This document shows positions 1 through 64,000 of a stretch of DNA of 64,000 bases, in pieces. Under the pieces are notes generated by a model that saw only the letters and a list, made by a program, of their open reading frames with translations, had not been told where the DNA came from and did not search any database. Source of the stretch: Cranoglanis bouderius (Eukaryota; Chordata; Actinopteri; Siluriformes; Cranoglanididae). The stretch's first letter is position 1, and each line of letters starts with the position of its first letter. A program made the position numbers and the translations under genes. The DNA lies in the NCBI GenBank assembly GCA_023630585.1, contig CM042567.1, forward strand, positions 14,377,501 to 14,441,500. Reading direction: 5' to 3'.

Positions 1-60886
<60,886 letters not shown>

Positions 60887-60913
60887 GATCTCCAATCCAA
60901 TTTAACGGCAAGA

Positions 60914-61018
60914 GCGGAAGTCGCTATGCCATATAAACGGGGAATAAGGAAGGGAGGGGGGCGAGGTTTACGTTCGGATTGATTGTAAGCCGTCTATGGG
61001 CAACGAAGCCTTATTTGG
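60914..61018 (-). promoter_or_regulatory. Candidate SRE-like promoter elements: CArG box and ETS site
   Basis: CCTTATTTGG at 61009-61018 is a perfect CC(A/T)6GG serum-response-factor site, 123-132 bases upstream of the ATG. GCGGAAGT at 60914-60921 is an ETS-type core about 90 bases nearer the gene. A YY1-like ATGGCGG overlaps the start codon. Binding is inference from motifs only. Confidence 0.4.
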
Positions 61019-61528
61019 TCAGACATGGGTGGAGCCTCAACGTGTTGTCAAGCATGGACGAGCCAAAAGGGAAGGGGCGGAGCTTGCAGCGCACTATTCT
61101 GAGATAGTAGGCATAGGGTAGTGTGCGGTTTCGGACTTGGACCTTTATAGTACTAGATAAGAATAGGAGAGGTTTTAAAAACAGTTGCGCGTTTTTATAT
61201 TTTCTTTGCAGTCTTTGCAGACGATATTTATTTAGTGGGCGTTCACAGACGTTTAAGGGTGGTGCATATAATATAAAATCCAGCTTCTGTTCAAAATACA
61301 AACAAACAAGCAAGCAAACAAACAAACAAACAAACAGAAATAAAACCAAGACTTAAAGTGCCCTCTGAAATCAGTATAGGCGGTTCAGACCTTTTTGTAG
61401 CTGTCCCTTATGGACACTAATCCGATAGTAATATCTAATGCAGTTATTCTTGTTTTAATCGTATTGAAAACAATTAAAACTGTTGATGACAATAATTTTG
61501 TTTGTCCAATTGGCCAATATACTATATA
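61019..61528. other. Upstream flank of zswim6
   Basis: Non-coding. Contains GC-boxes (GGGGCGGAG near 61074) and AAAC repeats near 61301-61340. No upstream gene is visible. Confidence 0.6.
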
Positions 61529-62720
61529 CACTCACTGAACACTTTATTAGGAAAACCTGTACACCTACTCATTCATGCAATTATCTAATCAGCCAATGGT
61601 GTGGCAGCAGTGCAATGCACAAAATCATGCAGATGTGGGCAAAGCAGCTTCGGGTAATGTTCACATCATGCATCAGAATGGGGAAAACTATCAGAATGTG
61701 ATCTCAGTGATTTTGATCATGGCATGATTGCTGGTGCCAGACGGGCTGGTTTGAGTATTTCTATAACTGCTGATCTCCTGGGATTTTCACACACAACAGT
61801 CTCGGGTTTACTCAGAATGGTGCAATAAAGATCAAACATCCAATGAGCAGCAGTTCTGCATATGGAAACGCTTTGTTGATGAGAGAGGCCAACGGAGAAT
61901 GGCCAGACTGGTTCTGACAGAAAGGCTACAGTAACTCAGATAACTACTTTGTACAATTGTGGTGAGCAGAAAAGCATCTCAGAATGCATGACACGTCAAA
62001 GTTTGAGGCAGATGGGCTACAGCAGTAGAAGACCACGTCGGGTTCCACTTCTGTCAGCCAAGAACTTGAAAGCTGAGGCTGCAGTGGGCACAGGCTCAGC
62101 AAAACTGGACGGTTGAAGACTGGAAAACGTAGCCTGGTCTGATGAATCTTGATTTCTGCTGAGGCACATAAATGGTAGGGTCGGAATTTGGCGCCAACAG
62201 CATGAACTCATGGACCCGACCTGCCTTGTGTCAACATTCCAGGCTGGTGGAGATGGTATAATGGTGTGGGGAATGTTTTCTTGGCACACTTTGGGCCTGT
62301 TAATACCAATCAAACATCACTTTGAATGCCACAGCCTGTTTGAATATTGTTGCTGACCATGTGCATCCCTTCATGGCCACAATTCACCCATCTTCTAATG
62401 GTTACTTCCAGGATGATAATGCACCATGTCACAAAGTAAAAGTCATCCCAAACTGGTTTCATGAACATGGCAGTGAGTTCAGTGTTCTTCAGCGGTCTTC
62501 CACGGCCTTCCCAGTCACCGGCTCTGAATTCAGTAGAGCACCTTTGGGATGTGGTAGAATGGGAGAATTGCAGCATGAAAGTGCGCCTTAAAAATCTGAA
62601 GGAATTACATGATGCAATCATGTCAACATGGACCAGAATCTCAAAGGAATGTTTCCTACATCTTGTGAAATCCATACCATAAAGAAGTGAGGCTGTTTTG
62701 AGAGCAAAGGGAGGCCCAGA
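61529..62720 (+). mobile_element. Tc1-like transposon, right end missing
   Basis: Begins CACTCACTGAACACTTTATT after TA, a well-known vertebrate Tc1-type terminus. Continues through a decayed transposase and ends after TTGAGAGCAAAGGGAGGCCC; the right inverted repeat is absent. About 650 bp upstream of zswim6 and pointing away from it. Confidence 0.85.
61678..62700 (+). pseudogene. Broken Tc1 transposase
   Basis: Catalytic landmarks survive in separate frames: WSDES then a stop (near 62139-62153), FQDDNAPCHKVK (near 62408-62445) and SPALNSVEHLWD (near 62514-62550), so both Asp and the Glu codons persist, but stops and frameshifts intervene. The last clean stretch reads KNLKELHDAIMSTWTRISKE. 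Non-functional. Confidence 0.85.
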
Positions 62721-63380
62721 AGCTAGTCTTTATGATTACAGCAGCCATTCCTAGATACAAGTCTACAGTATCCAGGTGAGATTATCCACTAAAGAAAGGG
62801 CGAAGCCAGGTAAGTGATATGTCACAAAAAAGGGATGTCAATGTAGGCTTTGAAAATATATTTCCATACTGTCTGTTAAAAATGGATGGCTAAATGTCCA
62901 ATTATATCTTTTTAAGAATTTAATGTAAGTTTAAGGTAAGTTGTTTTAGAGATAAAATCATTGTTATATTAAATATCAGGCCCTTAATTATCATTTGTCA
63001 TGTCACACCAGCTACAGGCTAATTAACCGGTGGCCTACTTTGTATAGTGTCACATGTAACATATAGCGCTACTGGTGAAGGTTAAGAGTATCTCATTGTT
63101 GTTCAACTACTCTGATCATTCCCCTTCTCTATCATGACTAAAAGATCTAAACTACTCACAATGACCACCTAAAAATGTTGGATTTAAATTGCTGGAAATG
63201 TTAGCTGTTAGCATTTTCAATCAGTGTTGAAAGTGAGGACACTGAAAGGCATCACTTAGCTTTTTGCTGCTGTACAGTAAAGTCTGCATTAGTCACTGGC
63301 AATAGCTACCGTTAACATTAATGCATCCACCATATTGAAAAGGACCAGATTTGAATGGAAGCCAATGCAAGTCTATGAAG
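62721..63380. other. Intergenic DNA, nothing recognised
   Basis: AT-rich, no frame of note, no clear repeat by eye. Confidence 0.5.
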
Positions 63381-63399
63381 AGATGCACTTCTGCCATGA

Positions 63400-64000
63400 T
63401 ATCAGCTATAAGCTCACTGTATATGTAAGCATTTTCAAATCTGATTGGTCAGAAAGTGTTAATTAAATATGCATAACAAAAGCTCTGACAGTAGTTCGGT
63501 CTGCAGTAGTTCGGCTCGCCCTAAGATGTTATCATTTCTACATTCAGAAGGACTTGTATGGTGGATGCTCCACATAATCTAAGACTGATAACAAACAGAT
63601 TAAAATGTGTTGTTATTTAACAAAGAAAAACATAGCATTGTTGATATGGTGAAGCTTTCCGTAAGGAGGCAATTGTTTAACATTGATGGTAATGTTTAGT
63701 CTCGGGTGTTGGCGCTTTTTAACAGTTAGTACATTTTCTGCCATGCGAAAGTCTTCAGGACAGAGGATTTCATGCTTTCTAGTTTCTTGGTAACATGTCA
63801 AGCTGCTTTTTTTTTTTTTGTCTTTTCAAGAGAAAAAAAGAAGAGGCTGGTGAGGGAATAGCTGCTGTAATGAAAGTGATAACAGACACTAATTTGTTTC
63901 ATGAAAAAGTGGGTGTAATCAGTCTGGCGATTGAGAGCAGAGAGAGCAAGGATATGATCTTATCGAGTCTTGTGCCTGAGTGACGTCAGTAACAAAACAG
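63400..64000 (+). repeat. Three-member dispersed repeat, copy C, runs to window edge
   Basis: TTATCATTTCTACATTCAGA, ACTTGTATGGTGGATGCTCC, GAAAGTCTTCAGGACAGAGG and GTGATAACAGACACTAATTT match the order of words in copy B (37540-38080). Confidence 0.65.

Noticed and set aside
60887..60895. Upstream in-frame TTG as a start for exon 1
   Set aside because: Vertebrate start is the ATG at 60886 with good context, matching the known ZSWIM6 N-terminus.

Overview
The window is vertebrate nuclear DNA, almost certainly from a teleost fish. It has GT-AG introns, many CA/TA/GA microsatellites, several Tc1/mariner lineages, hAT-type MITEs and Mermaid-like SINEs. Some dispersed repeats look like families I associate with catfish genomes, but I cannot prove the species. 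There is no prokaryotic content, CRISPR array, phage or operon.

One gene fills it: zswim6 (zinc finger SWIM-type containing 6), on the minus strand. Its start codon is at 60886 and it runs leftward off the window at base 1. I placed 14 coding exons with consistent splice phases (CDS parts 60886-60466, 29638-29282, 27900-27752, 26784-26634, 20063-19884, 18836-18660, 17301-17155, 15984-15847, 13420-13157, 9369-9234, 2614-2457, 1676-1513, 1417-1336, 430-1). They sum to 2954 nt, or 984 codons plus two bases. Only the C-terminal part of exon 14 (about 140 residues by comparison with the mammalian protein) and the 3' UTR are missing. The SWIM zinc finger (C177, C179, C187, H189) lies in exon 2.

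Layout. 1-29638: exons 14 to 2, with introns holding most of the transposons: a MITE in intron 13; a THAP fossil, a Tc1 copy with an intact 321-codon frame and a Tc1 deletion derivative in intron 10; a truncated MITE and a broken Tc1 in intron 9; a SINE in intron 6; a degenerate 200-bp tandem array in intron 4. 29639-60465: intron 1 (30.8 kb), with repeats at both ends and a middle (about 38-53 kb) where I see no transposons. 60466-60960: exon 1 inside a CpG-rich block. 60960-64000: promoter-proximal DNA with a CArG box, then a broken Tc1 copy and a dispersed repeat.

The most interesting signals are at splice sites. The exon 4 acceptor follows a (TG)68 run, exon 10's donor is followed 13 nt later by a long CA run, the exon 5 acceptor sits on a roughly 700-bp CT/GA tract, and the exon 9 acceptor is a NAGNAG. 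I found no previously undescribed multi-gene system.
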